Assembly (NCBI RefSeq): GCF_004526235.1
Contig: NZ_CP038159.1
Location: 3,534,001 to 3,598,000 of the forward strand
Direction of reading: 5' to 3'
DNA length: 64,000 nt
Source: Sphingobacterium sp. CZ-2
GTDB lineage: Bacteria; Bacteroidota; Bacteroidia; Sphingobacteriales; Sphingobacteriaceae
The notes under the pieces are model-generated. The model had not been told where the DNA came from. It saw only the letters and a list, made by a program, of their open reading frames with translations, and made no database searches. Position 1 is the first letter of the stretch. Every line of letters begins with the position of its first letter. Below, piece after piece: positions 19,489-28,510 of the stretch. The position numbers and the translations under genes were made by a program.

Positions 19489-20124
19489 ATGACCAACATG
19501 ATATCTATCGCCATAGTAGAGGATGAAAAATTCTATAACCACACCCTTAAGAGAGTGTTGGACCTGCACAAGGAATTCAACTGTGTTGCCCAGATATATT
19601 CAGGAGCGGATGCACTTGTTCAATTACCATCGGTGCGGCCGGACTTAGTTTTGATGGATCTCCACCTAAAGGATTATTTAGGCAGCGATCTGATCAGGCT
19701 TTTGAAGGAAAAAATGCCTGAGAGCACATTTGTGGTCATTACAAGCTTTGAGGAGGAAGAGAGAGTCTTTGAATCGCTACGCGCGGGAGCCGTAGGGTAT
19801 CTGGTAAAAGGGGAAAGTCTGGAAAACATCACCAAAGCTATCCACGAGGCATATAACGGCGGTGTACCGATGAGTAGAACCATCGCACAAAAAGTCCTCA
19901 ACTTCTTCAGGAAACAGTCTGAAAAACAGAATCGTATACCCGATCTTTCCCCTACTGAGCTAATGGTATTGGAAATAATGGCCAAAGGACAACCCTATAA
20001 GGAGATCGCCCATAACAAGCATGTTTCGGTAGAAACGATTAAAAAACATATCAGTAACATCTACAAAAAACTGGGCGTAAAAAATAAGGTGGAAGCAATC
20101 AACTTTTTACGGAAGTACGACTAG
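19489..20124 (+). CDS. NarL/LuxR-type response regulator
   Basis: A 211-residue DNA-binding response regulator. The start is the ATG at 19489; one at 19498 is also possible, and the frame further upstream is not family-like. The receiver domain (1-120) has the acidic pocket EDE and phospho-acceptor D57 (LVLMDLHL), with the KG Lys of the receiver present near the end. The LuxR-type helix-turn-helix at about 147-205 reads LSPTELMVLEIMAKG, YKEIAHNKHVSVETIKKHISNIYKKLGV. The cognate kinase gene starts nine bases later. Placed between the two peptide-fimbrillin modules, it is a natural candidate for their regulator, but that is inference. Confidence 0.92.
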   Translation: MTNMISIAIVEDEKFYNHTLKRVLDLHKEFNCVAQIYSGADALVQLPSVRPDLVLMDLHLKDYLGSDLIRLLKEKMPESTFVVITSFEEEERVFESLRAGAVGYLVKGESLENITKAIHEAYNGGVPMSRTIAQKVLNFFRKQSEKQNRIPDLSPTELMVLEIMAKGQPYKEIAHNKHVSVETIKKHISNIYKKLGVKNKVEAINFLRKYD

Positions 20125-20133
20125 CGGAAAAAC

Positions 20134-21423
20134 ATGTTGAACGAAACTATTTTCAGTCTATTGAATATTGGATTCAACATCTGTTTTATGTTGTATCTGA
20201 TCTTCAAATACTTTTATGAACAGAACAATAAATATTATCTGTTCCTGGCCCTGCTCAGCCTTTCCTTTACCACAAATTTAATACTTCGCCTGGAGATTGT
20301 GAACGGGGATTATACCTGGATCCGTATCTCCAGAAAAGCAGTGGTAATATTTTTCTATGCATTTATCCTATCTTTCCTGGATATACGGCGAAGTAAATTT
20401 GTTAGGATTAGTCTGATATCCGGGATGATCTTTATTAGCATAGGGTTGATTTCGAGGCTTTTAATATCAGGTTCCGTCCTTTTTTCATCCATCAATTCTA
20501 TCTATAGATCCTTATATTCGTTTGTAGATCTGTATATAATAGCAGTGATGATATCTTATGTTTGGAAAAAAAGGACCGGATATTACCTGTACATCCTATA
20601 TGGCCTTCTTACCGTCATCACCTGTGCGGTGCTGATATATACAGGTGATCAGTTATTCGGCCTCCACCGCTATATTTCCGGATACCTACTGTTCCAAACT
20701 GAGATCATAATCTGTTTCTGCTTCTTCTTTTTGGCCATAATTACCAAAGAGAGTGAACAGAAGAATGAAATAGAAAGATTGGAGTACCTGGTGGAGACAG
20801 AAAAGAAGGAAAAAGAGAACTCCCTGAACCTTGAGAGGGAGCGCATTGCATTTGACATGCACGATGAACTTGGAGCGGGCCTGTCTGCTATAAAACTACA
20901 ATCTGAAATCCTTAAGAAACAAGGTTCAAATACCCTAAACCACGATGACCTGGACGCCCTAATCAACATTGCCGACCATATGAATAAGTCCATCCGAGAA
21001 ATGCTATGGTCAATAAACCCGCAAAACGATAATCTGAAGAATTTCGAGGAATATTGCATTAGATATGGAAGGGAATATTTCGAGCGGACCCCTATTTTAT
21101 TTAAAGCTGAATCCAACCTACAAGATCCTGGATCCAGTATATATGCAGAGGTTAGGTACAACATGCTATTGATACTCAAGGAAGCTTTCCATAATTGCGC
21201 CAAGCATAGCCAGGGCAGCTCAGTGAATTTTTCTATCACCGCAGACTCCCGATCCATCCACATGATCGTTGAAGATAACGGCATTGGTCTTTCGAACGAT
21301 AGGGCTGAAGGTTATGGCCTAAAGTCGATGAAGAGGCGTGTAGAAAAACTCAATGGGGAAATACGCTTAAGGTCCGATGCGAACGGGACGCAGATCGATA
21401 TTAAGATCCTTACCGATAATTAG
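20134..21423 (+). CDS. seven-helix sensor histidine kinase (HisKA_3 type)
   Basis: A 429-residue inner-membrane kinase. About seven hydrophobic segments fill residues 5-205 with almost no periplasmic domain, so the membrane part itself is the sensor. A coiled linker (205-232) leads to the HisKA_3 helix ERIAFDMHDELGAGLSAIKL with phospho-acceptor H243. The ATPase domain shows an N box (EAFHNCAKHS) and DNGIGL. This matches kinases that partner NarL-type regulators, such as the one nine bases upstream. The ligand is unknown. Confidence 0.9.
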   Translation: MLNETIFSLLNIGFNICFMLYLIFKYFYEQNNKYYLFLALLSLSFTTNLILRLEIVNGDYTWIRISRKAVVIFFYAFILSFLDIRRSKFVRISLISGMIFISIGLISRLLISGSVLFSSINSIYRSLYSFVDLYIIAVMISYVWKKRTGYYLYILYGLLTVITCAVLIYTGDQLFGLHRYISGYLLFQTEIIICFCFFFLAIITKESEQKNEIERLEYLVETEKKEKENSLNLERERIAFDMHDELGAGLSAIKLQSEILKKQGSNTLNHDDLDALINIADHMNKSIREMLWSINPQNDNLKNFEEYCIRYGREYFERTPILFKAESNLQDPGSSIYAEVRYNMLLILKEAFHNCAKHSQGSSVNFSITADSRSIHMIVEDNGIGLSNDRAEGYGLKSMKRRVEKLNGEIRLRSDANGTQIDIKILTDN

Positions 21424-21459
21424 CCTGGGAACACCCTTAGAATGATTCCCTTGAGGGAC

Positions 21460-21672
21460 TTATTTTTTGTGCAAAATGGATCCCAGGTCCTCTCCTTTAC
21501 CAAATTTCTGACATAGACCCCATGTGGAATTATTATCGATACCACAATTACGTAAACAAAGACCAGTATTATCAAATCTATAGTACCGGATGATAATGGC
21601 TTCTGCGCTGTAACCCTTTTTGCTACTGGACTTTACTTTCACAGGTGCAGCACAGCAAGTGAAAATCTTCAT
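21460..21672 (-). CDS. small cysteine-rich hypothetical protein
   Basis: A 70-residue frame from the ATG at 21672 (the open frame starts at 21723). It has a hydrophobic CCAAPVKV start, a YSAEAIIIRYYRF strand, then paired cysteines in GLCLRNCGIDNNS and WGLC, and ends KGEDLGSILHKK. The spaced cysteines and strands look like a real small disulfide or metal-binding protein. No signal peptide is clear and no family is recognised. It is convergent with the kinase gene. Confidence 0.35.
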   Translation of the reverse strand: MKIFTCCAAPVKVKSSSKKGYSAEAIIIRYYRFDNTGLCLRNCGIDNNSTWGLCQKFGKGEDLGSILHKK

Positions 21673-22006
21673 GGGAAATTGGAACGACCTGTTCGATTGC
21701 CTGAGGAGCGAAGGAGATGACAAAACACCTGGTTGTTAATTTCCATTATATTCCGAATGAGGATCCAGAGCTTCAAATTCCGTCTGGTTGACAGAGGAAC
21801 TTTCCCATCGTACCACATGTTCACGCATTGGCAAAATTCGCTGATAGGTCCTGTTGTGAAGTCCAGAACAAACCAACAATTAATTTATACAACTTTTTTA
21901 GATGTTAGAACAACAAATATATTCCCGATAAGCAATGGTCGGTCGAATTACCTCTACAAAATTTATATAAACTTAAACCCTCTTCTTTCAATAAGATTCT
22001 ATCACA

Positions 22007-22014
22007 TAGATTTG
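22007..22014 (+). promoter_or_regulatory. -7 box (TAGATTTG) for the second peptide-fimbrillin module
   Basis: An exact TAnnTTTG match with TTTC at about the -33 position (17-base spacer, slightly short). Transcription would start near 22020, giving a leader of about 30 bases before the peptide ATG at 22052. Confidence 0.5.
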
Positions 22015-22051
22015 TCCTCAGAATTACACTACTAAATAAAACATCACCATC

Positions 22052-22207
22052 ATGAGGTACATTGCACCAATGATAACAGTTCTTGAGATAGAGCTGGAAT
22101 CAGGGATCTGTGCTGGTTCAGCAACAGTTAGACCACATAACCCGAACAACCAGATTATTGAGGAATGGGAAGAGGAAGAAGAGCCAAGCCGCTCGATTGA
22201 TTGGTAA
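22052..22207 (+). CDS. 51-residue peptide of the paired peptide-fimbrillin module (copy 2)
   Basis: Begins MRYIAPMITVLEIELESG and continues with ICAGSATVRP, an acidic stretch (EEWEEEEE) and the ending SRSIDW. It matches the pattern of the peptide at 16190: YI-x-P, GI-x-AGSA-x-x-x-P, acidic segment with Trp, S-I-D plus a large residue at the C-terminus. It lies 13 bases before a fimbrillin-like lipoprotein gene. The Cys in place of Ala before AGSA is the main difference. No function is known to me; the repeated pairing is what makes it credible as a gene. Confidence 0.72.
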   Translation: MRYIAPMITVLEIELESGICAGSATVRPHNPNNQIIEEWEEEEEPSRSIDW

Positions 22208-22220
22208 CTTAATAGATAAG

Positions 22221-23801
22221 ATGATGAAGACCCCTAGAAATCTATTGTTAAATTTATTGGTTATTTTCTTTGTTGGTATCCTCCACTCATGTAAACAGGA
22301 GAATCAGGACCTAGCCGAAGGTAATCAGGCGAAGGTCGAGGTCACGATATCTTCCCTTGACGAGTCAGAGGAGGATTATTTGACCAAAAATCCGGAAAAA
22401 ATATCTTCGGCGCCCATCAGGCAGTCTTCAGGATCGATAAATTATTCGGATCATACTTTGGTTGAATATTCCTGGACCCAGGACAAGGGCCCCTTGAAGA
22501 CCAAACAAAATTCCCTGAAGGCAGATTCGCGGGCTGCTATCAAAAGAAAGCCTTTGGGCAATAATATCGCCTACTCCGTCCTGGTCTATGATGACCAGGG
22601 GAACTATGTCACCGAGAGGAACTATAACTACGGTGCTGAAGGTAGTGTGGCGCCCCTACTGTTGGACAGTGAGAAAACTTATACCTTCCTTGCTTTTTCC
22701 ATAAATTCAACCAATACCCTACCAACGATCATTGATAAGCAAAAACTCTCCACCGTAAAGCTTTCCAAGGTTGCTGGTGATCTGATGACCTTTACAAAGC
22801 AGGTCCGCTTGAATGTCGGGGTGAACCTTCTGAGCATAATCCTTAAACACAGGTACAGTTCGATCACAACACAACTGACAGCAGATCCGACGACCGTGGG
22901 AACATTCAACAATATTTCTAACAGTTCCATTAAACCGGCATATGAATATGCGACCTATAGTTTCACTGGCGACTCATTTGATTATTTGATGGAAAAACAG
23001 ACTGGCTGTCCGGTTGTTTTCCCCACATCGCAACTAGGATCAAGGACTATGACAAGTACTCCAAGTTTCCTGATCTCACCGGCCACAACCACTGGGGTCC
23101 TAAATTTCGGTACCATAACGATCGATGACGAGACAAAGACCAACTTCTCCATACCAAAAATCAGGATCACCCCAGGGGTAAGCTATACCCTAAAACTGAA
23201 TTTCAAGACCTGTACGGAAAATGTCGGTAGTGTCCAGGGAATGAACTGGAACTATCCAGAATCCTTTTACGGAGGTGTTTCGGGCATATGGAAGGACAAC
23301 GTTTTCTACGCAAGGGGGGAAACTATTTCCAGGACCATTATCGCCCCGGGTGCTGATTACGGATTTGTTTTCGATATAACCGAACTCGATAATGCCTTCA
23401 ATATGGAACTGAACGGCGTAAGGCTTGCTGCTAGGGAAATTCAGTTCGAGAGGGGTGCATCTTCATCCCAGAACATAAGGTTCAAGGACGGATCGCTCTA
23501 TCAGGGCATAAATTCCGAAGGTGGCAACAATATCGGTGCTGTCTATAATATGAAAGGTACCACCTCAAATCCTCTGGTAAAGGTCGTGATCGGAAAAAAA
23601 GGCGAAGTAACGCTATTCGGCTCCAAGGTCTCCGGAGGACCGTTATATGAATTGGAGCTGTTCAATGGGAACACATTCAATACATTCAAATGGAACACTG
23701 CCCTACAGGGTGATAACATCATAAAGGTTACGCAATTAGTGGATGGAAGAACCATCCTGGTGGGTAACGGCAGCGGAAAAAAGAAGATCCCCTGCAGTTG
23801 A
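22221..23801 (+). CDS. fimbrillin-like lipoprotein (copy 2)
   Basis: A 526-residue exported protein. The start is the ATG at 22221 (a second ATG follows directly), 13 bases after the peptide stop. The lipoprotein signal ends in LHSC. The N-terminal ~330 residues parallel the copy-1 protein: YSVLVYDDQGNYVTERNYNYG, YTFLAFSINST, VNLLSIILKHRYSSITTQL and VSYTLKLNFKT, typical fimbrillin strands. The C-terminal ~190 residues differ. There is no FISUMP ending; instead a beta-rich domain contains GFVFDITELDNAFNMELNG and closes with VDGRTILVGNGSG. So the two modules share an assembly-type N-terminus and carry different C-terminal, perhaps ligand-binding, domains. Confidence 0.7.
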   Translation: MMKTPRNLLLNLLVIFFVGILHSCKQENQDLAEGNQAKVEVTISSLDESEEDYLTKNPEKISSAPIRQSSGSINYSDHTLVEYSWTQDKGPLKTKQNSLKADSRAAIKRKPLGNNIAYSVLVYDDQGNYVTERNYNYGAEGSVAPLLLDSEKTYTFLAFSINSTNTLPTIIDKQKLSTVKLSKVAGDLMTFTKQVRLNVGVNLLSIILKHRYSSITTQLTADPTTVGTFNNISNSSIKPAYEYATYSFTGDSFDYLMEKQTGCPVVFPTSQLGSRTMTSTPSFLISPATTTGVLNFGTITIDDETKTNFSIPKIRITPGVSYTLKLNFKTCTENVGSVQGMNWNYPESFYGGVSGIWKDNVFYARGETISRTIIAPGADYGFVFDITELDNAFNMELNGVRLAAREIQFERGASSSQNIRFKDGSLYQGINSEGGNNIGAVYNMKGTTSNPLVKVVIGKKGEVTLFGSKVSGGPLYELELFNGNTFNTFKWNTALQGDNIIKVTQLVDGRTILVGNGSGKKKIPCS

Positions 23802-24047
23802 TTTCAAGGTTTGCCCATCCATGGGGAACCATTGAAAAATATCCATGGAGAAGACAAATGGTTTAGCCCTCTCCTTTCAAAAAAAACGTTGCGGTTCCAG
23901 TGGGGCAGGACTGTTCTAGGTACACACGGAAATGCTGATCAGTTCGTGCACTTCCATGGAAGATCGCCCCACTAATTCCTCAATGGGCCTACTTTTCTCC
24001 AGACCAACCGCACCTATGAGATCCAAGCTTACTTTTTGTACCTGGAA

Positions 24048-24437
24048 TCATTCAAGCAGCAGCTTTTGAAGTACCTTCACCTCCAGGGGTTTGGAAAGGA
24101 ATCCCGAGACAAGGTCATATTCCCTCGACCTTTTTATGTCCAGAGGATCTATGGAGGAAGAAACAATATATATTTTCATCCGATCGCCGATCCTCGGTAA
24201 TTCCTGCCCGAGCTTGTCCAGGAGTTCCCAACCATCCATCACCGGCATGTTGAGGTCCAAAAGGATTAGCCCATTCATTTCCTTTAAGTCCCTTGATAAA
24301 AGATGATCAAGTGCCAGCTTTCCATTCATGAAACCGCTGATGGCTACCTCGGGGGCGATCGTGGATATCTGGACCTTGAGGATCAGTTGAAAAACCTGGT
24401 CATCATCAATTATGATCACTTCTTTATTACTCTCCAT
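24048..24437 (-). CDS. single-domain response regulator
   Basis: A 129-residue CheY-like receiver with acidic pocket DDD (11-13), phospho-acceptor D61 (LILLDLNMPVMDGW) and FLSKP containing the conserved lysine. It has no output domain. Its start overlaps the stop of the PAS protein by 11 bases, so the two proteins are made together. It most likely exchanges phosphate with that protein or relays to another partner. Confidence 0.92.
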   Translation of the reverse strand: MESNKEVIIIDDDQVFQLILKVQISTIAPEVAISGFMNGKLALDHLLSRDLKEMNGLILLDLNMPVMDGWELLDKLGQELPRIGDRMKIYIVSSSIDPLDIKRSREYDLVSGFLSKPLEVKVLQKLLLE

Positions 24438-26949
24438 CTATTTTATCATTTGTGTTTAGTTCTTGGTGGGAACTTTCTGTTACCTCCCTTATCACCGCAT
24501 CGAGCTCATGTGCAGCATCCTTGATTTTTTCGAGCATCAGACCGTAATGTTGTAGGTCCTGATCCTGCTGCCCCCAGTCTTCAAGGAGCCTTGAGATTGC
24601 AAGTATCCTGCTCAGTGGAGCGCGGACCAGATGGGAGTGTATCCAAGAAATCCTCCTTAATGCGGAATTTTTTTTACGTATGGCGACCATGTCGCCAACT
24701 TTCTGCGTGATATCCTCCAATAGGATTATGGTTGCCCCATCACTTGGTGAACTTGACTTGGAATGGGCCATTTTCACCACTATCCTATCCTCTGAGCTGG
24801 TCCTGTGGATAGCAATATTGGGGATATCGACCATATCCTTGATGAAGGTTGTTTCCGATTGGTTATACTTGTCCTTGGGAACGATAAGCTGACCCAAATC
24901 CTTTTTGAGGAACTCTCCATGCGTAAAACCATAGGCATCCAATGCAGCCTGGTTTGCATCCAAAATCCTTCCATCGCTGTTTCTGACCAACAGCACAGCC
25001 ATTGGGATCTGCTGAAAAAGACCATAGTACTTTACCTTACTCTCTTCAAGTTTTCTCATCTGCATCAGCACATGCTGGAATAGGTTCTCGCGCTGGAGCT
25101 CAACCTGGTGGATATTGGTTATGTCCAGACAGCCGCCCAAGAGCCTTGCCTGCGGAATTGTCCCATGTAAGGCCCGTTTGACCCAGCATCTCAGATATTT
25201 GACGTTTCCATCCGGAACTATAATCCTTGTTTCGAACACGGACTCCTTGAGATCCTTTTGGATCTGCTGAAATATCCTGGTAACCTTTCGGCGGTCATGG
25301 GGGTGTACCATTCGGATGTAGTTCTCGCTGGATGGATGGAACTGAAGGGGATCTTTTTCAAGGATCCTGAAGAGTTCCTCTGACCATTCCAGCTTTCCTG
25401 AAGCCAGGTCCCATTGCCAGAATCCGAAGTTTGCCATCTGCTGGACCTGTCTGTTGATTTCAAGGAGCTCTGTTGCCTGGATGGTCTTCTGCCGATGGCC
25501 AAGAACCAGTCCCAGCACCGATAGACAGCGATCAAATAGCTCTGAAAGATGTTGATCCCCCATGGCAGGTAGGGATGGATATTCCAATAGCTGGATACCC
25601 TGCTTCCCATGCTCCTGAAGTACCAGATGACGACATGTTGGAGCACTGGGCCCATTGATCAGGCTTTGGGGGCCGGCCAGCAAAACATCTCCCCTGTGCG
25701 AATGGCTTACAAGAAGAAATGATTTTCCTTCAAATATGGCCTGCATACCTTTCAGGAAATATGATAGGCCGTCCACAAAACCATCATGTTCCAAAGGAAT
25801 CGATTCCAATAGCCGGCCCTCCATTTCTTTGAAGATATTCCAGCGCTCGTAATCCGATACATCGATCATAACCCCCCGAAGGTAGAGTTTCCCGTTTCCC
25901 TGAGGCACAAGTACCACATTGTCTCTTACCCAAACGGAATGCCCTTTCTTATGGACCAACCTATATACGGCATCAAATCTACCTGTGCCTTTCAATTTAT
26001 CCTCCAATTGATGGAGCGTACTGGACCTATCCTCGGGATGGAGGATCTCTTCCCATTTCCGTCTTGAGCTCATCCATTCCTGCTGGGTATAGCCCAAAAT
26101 ATCAAATACCTTTGGGCTTACATAGGTTGTCTTAAGATCACCCACATCCCCTTCCCAGATGATCGCCTCTATCGAGGAAACCATTTTTCTGAGTCGATCT
26201 TCCTCCAACGGATCATTTTTGCCATGGATGCCAGCATCAGGTATTTCTGTAAAATCACCTAGTACTATTCCTGGGGCACTTCCGGATCCCTGAAAGCCTG
26301 AGATCAGCCAGATCCTTGGACCCATTCCGTCATCATGGCGGGAGTACAGTAAACGTAATGGAACACCTTGGGAAACACAGGCCTCTAACCTCTTATGGAA
26401 ATCATCTCTTTCCCCTTGGTCCTTGAAGAGCTCCTTTGGAAAATCTCCATCGTGGTGAATCCCCAGGTCTGCACGAAGTTCAGGTGAGAGGATAAATCTC
26501 CCGTCACTTGGATCATAGCTCCATGGTAGAGGGTGGATTGGAAAGGTTGGATGGGATGGGAGGTGGCCCATTCCCGAAGTATTTATGGGATATAGGGCCC
26601 GCAGAAGTACCTGTTCAGAATATTCAGGTAACCTTACCATTTTATGCTTTACACGGAAGGACTCCACCTTGAGTTCCGGTGAGAGCTCCCAACGGTGGAC
26701 CAGATAACCCACTCCTGGCCCTGCAGCGTCTATACCATCAAAAATATTTGCCCAGGGAGTCCCAAAATCCAAAAAGGGGTTATCTGGGAAGACCTCAAAG
26801 AAAGGCCTTCCATGCAGGTCCTCAGAAGTTTTCCCTGAATGCTCGGAATATGCCAGGTTACAATCGAGAATAACTGTTCCGGGCCCGTTTACCTTCAGTA
26901 GCACCAGGGGTACATCCAAAAAATCACATAAGTCCTTAAATTCCATCAA
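24427..26949 (-). CDS. multi-PAS sensor ending in a histidine dimerisation helix, no ATPase domain
   Basis: An 840-residue cytoplasmic protein with no membrane segments. It carries an N-terminal PAS-like region (~10-130), a second divergent one (~150-235), a PAS/PAC with DILGYTQQEWMSS and HPEDR (~255-380), a GAF-like segment (~390-500), a PAS with NFGFWQWDLASGKLEW and HPHDRRKVTR (~515-635) and a PAS with GRILDANQAALDAYGFTHGEF (~660-750). The last 70 residues form a HisKA-like helix, RISWIHSHLVRAPLSRI, with H771 and H773. The protein stops there: no N, G1 or G2 box follows. It therefore cannot phosphorylate itself and must act as a signal sensor or phosphate-relay partner, probably for the receiver overlapping its 3' end. 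Confidence 0.8.
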   Translation of the reverse strand: MMEFKDLCDFLDVPLVLLKVNGPGTVILDCNLAYSEHSGKTSEDLHGRPFFEVFPDNPFLDFGTPWANIFDGIDAAGPGVGYLVHRWELSPELKVESFRVKHKMVRLPEYSEQVLLRALYPINTSGMGHLPSHPTFPIHPLPWSYDPSDGRFILSPELRADLGIHHDGDFPKELFKDQGERDDFHKRLEACVSQGVPLRLLYSRHDDGMGPRIWLISGFQGSGSAPGIVLGDFTEIPDAGIHGKNDPLEEDRLRKMVSSIEAIIWEGDVGDLKTTYVSPKVFDILGYTQQEWMSSRRKWEEILHPEDRSSTLHQLEDKLKGTGRFDAVYRLVHKKGHSVWVRDNVVLVPQGNGKLYLRGVMIDVSDYERWNIFKEMEGRLLESIPLEHDGFVDGLSYFLKGMQAIFEGKSFLLVSHSHRGDVLLAGPQSLINGPSAPTCRHLVLQEHGKQGIQLLEYPSLPAMGDQHLSELFDRCLSVLGLVLGHRQKTIQATELLEINRQVQQMANFGFWQWDLASGKLEWSEELFRILEKDPLQFHPSSENYIRMVHPHDRRKVTRIFQQIQKDLKESVFETRIIVPDGNVKYLRCWVKRALHGTIPQARLLGGCLDITNIHQVELQRENLFQHVLMQMRKLEESKVKYYGLFQQIPMAVLLVRNSDGRILDANQAALDAYGFTHGEFLKKDLGQLIVPKDKYNQSETTFIKDMVDIPNIAIHRTSSEDRIVVKMAHSKSSSPSDGATIILLEDITQKVGDMVAIRKKNSALRRISWIHSHLVRAPLSRILAISRLLEDWGQQDQDLQHYGLMLEKIKDAAHELDAVIREVTESSHQELNTNDKIDGE

Positions 26950-27314
26950 AAATAGATTAGAAAAATCTGTACGGATTCATACCGGATAGGTGCCTGGAAG
27001 TGCCAGTTTCCAATACACAGTCCAATAAAAACCCCATTAACCATTCACGATCGGGACACGACCAATATAATTACAAACAACCATTGCTAAAAGTTCACTA
27101 AGTCCCATTTAACCCTTTTTCTCCGGGAAAAGGATTATGTGCATTCCGATGATTAAACTAACATTTTTTTGCCATATTCCGGCATGAAAACAAAATAAAT
27201 GTTTGAACATGTACCGGCCCTGTTCCTAAACCCCTAATGCGCGGGGTTCTTTGGATTGAGGTCCGAAGGATCCGGATCCCCCGTGCATGGGGCCGGAAAT
27301 AGGATACGCCTATA
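26950..27314. other. intergenic region with a GC-rich palindrome
   Basis: No gene seen in 365 bases. At 27271-27297 an interrupted palindrome (TCCGG ... CCCC / GGGG ... CCGGA, with a 3-base bulge) lies just past the receiver gene at 27315 and may end its transcript. The upstream part should hold the promoter of the multi-PAS gene. Confidence 0.4.
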
Positions 27315-27698
27315 TCAGATGGTGGATCCCTCCAGGACTGCAAGAATCTGACCCTCCAGCTCATCCAGACTGAATGGTTTGGCCAGGTAGGCATCGGCCC
27401 TGGCCATTTTTGAAAGTGATTCCACCTCTGTGTTTGCAGAAACATATAGTACGGGGATCTTATTATACGTATCGTGCTGTTTTAGAAGCTGCGTGGCCTG
27501 GACACCTCCAATATCAGGGATCCAATTATCCATAATTATCAGGTCCGGTCGTGACTTTTCCACTCTTTCCAGGACATCGTGGGAGGTCATGGAGCTATTG
27601 ACATGAAATCCCATTCCCTCCAGGACTATTTCATATATTTCCAGAACATGAGGATCGTCCTCAAAAACCAAGGCAATTTTTTGTTTCATAGCTTTCAA
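27315..27698 (-). CDS. single-domain response regulator
   Basis: A 127-residue receiver with acidic residues EDD near 13-15, phospho-acceptor D57 (LIIMDNWIPDIGG) and the conserved lysine in YLAKPF. It has no output domain. Its start overlaps the cheR-like stop by four bases (ATGA). It is the last gene of the five-gene signalling operon transcribed leftward from 33975. Confidence 0.92.
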   Translation of the reverse strand: MKAMKQKIALVFEDDPHVLEIYEIVLEGMGFHVNSSMTSHDVLERVEKSRPDLIIMDNWIPDIGGVQATQLLKQHDTYNKIPVLYVSANTEVESLSKMARADAYLAKPFSLDELEGQILAVLEGSTI

Positions 27699-28510
27699 AG
27701 ATATATTTTTTTATATATTTTCTGGTCCGAAATCTGCTTATACTGATTCTTTATACCTGAAAACTGGATTGTTTCCCTGGACCCAAGGCACAGGTAGCCG
27801 GATCCCTCTATGTTTCTGTTAAAATTATCAAGTACCATTTCCTGGAGCTCCCTTCCGAAATATATCAGTACGTTGCGGCAGGATATCAGCTGAAAGGAAT
27901 TAAAGGCACTTTCTGAGACCAGGTTGTGCGAAGCAAAGATTATTCTTTCTGAGAGGGACTTATCGAACTGTGCATAACCATAATTTGCGGTATAATAGGT
28001 CGAAAAATCCTCCTTCCCACCTGCAAGAAGATAATTTCTCGAATAGGTCCTTAACATGTCCAAGGGATAGATCGCTTTTCGGGCCATCTGAAGACAGTGG
28101 GGATCGATGTCTGTGGCATAGATGGTGCATTTATGGTAGATACCTGCCTCCTTGAGCATGATGGCAAAAGAATAGGCCTCCTCACCCGCGGCGCATCCGG
28201 GCACCCATATGCGTACGCTCGGGAAAGTGGCCAGATAAGGGATAATGTCCTTGGTTATGGCACTGTAGAATTTTGGATCCCTGAACATTTCCGAATAGTT
28301 TACTGTGACCTGCTGCAGGAATCGATCTAGAAATCCGTCCTTCTCAAAAACCTCTATCCACGCCGCGGGATCCGAGGATAACTTATTCTCGGAGAGGAAC
28401 CTGGAAACACGCCTGTACAGCGAGGGCTTGCTATAACCCCGGAAATCGAGTCCGAACTTCAGGTAGAGTTCCTCGAGGAACCGATCGATTTCTTGAACCT
28501 GGGACCTCAT
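27695..28510 (-). CDS. CheR-family protein methyltransferase
   Basis: A 271-residue S-adenosylmethionine-dependent methyltransferase of the CheR family, which methylates glutamates of chemoreceptor-type proteins. The N-terminal helical domain has FGLDFRGYSKPSLYRRVSRFL. The active region shows VTVNYSEMFRDPKFY, the cofactor-binding VPGCAAGEEAYSFAIML, ATDID, and the conserved LISCRNVLIYF. Length is normal. No methyl-accepting receptor, CheA, CheW or CheB gene is in the window. It overlaps both flanking receiver genes by four bases, so its real target is probably within this signalling cluster or encoded elsewhere. Confidence 0.92.
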   Translation of the reverse strand: MRSQVQEIDRFLEELYLKFGLDFRGYSKPSLYRRVSRFLSENKLSSDPAAWIEVFEKDGFLDRFLQQVTVNYSEMFRDPKFYSAITKDIIPYLATFPSVRIWVPGCAAGEEAYSFAIMLKEAGIYHKCTIYATDIDPHCLQMARKAIYPLDMLRTYSRNYLLAGGKEDFSTYYTANYGYAQFDKSLSERIIFASHNLVSESAFNSFQLISCRNVLIYFGRELQEMVLDNFNRNIEGSGYLCLGSRETIQFSGIKNQYKQISDQKIYKKIYL

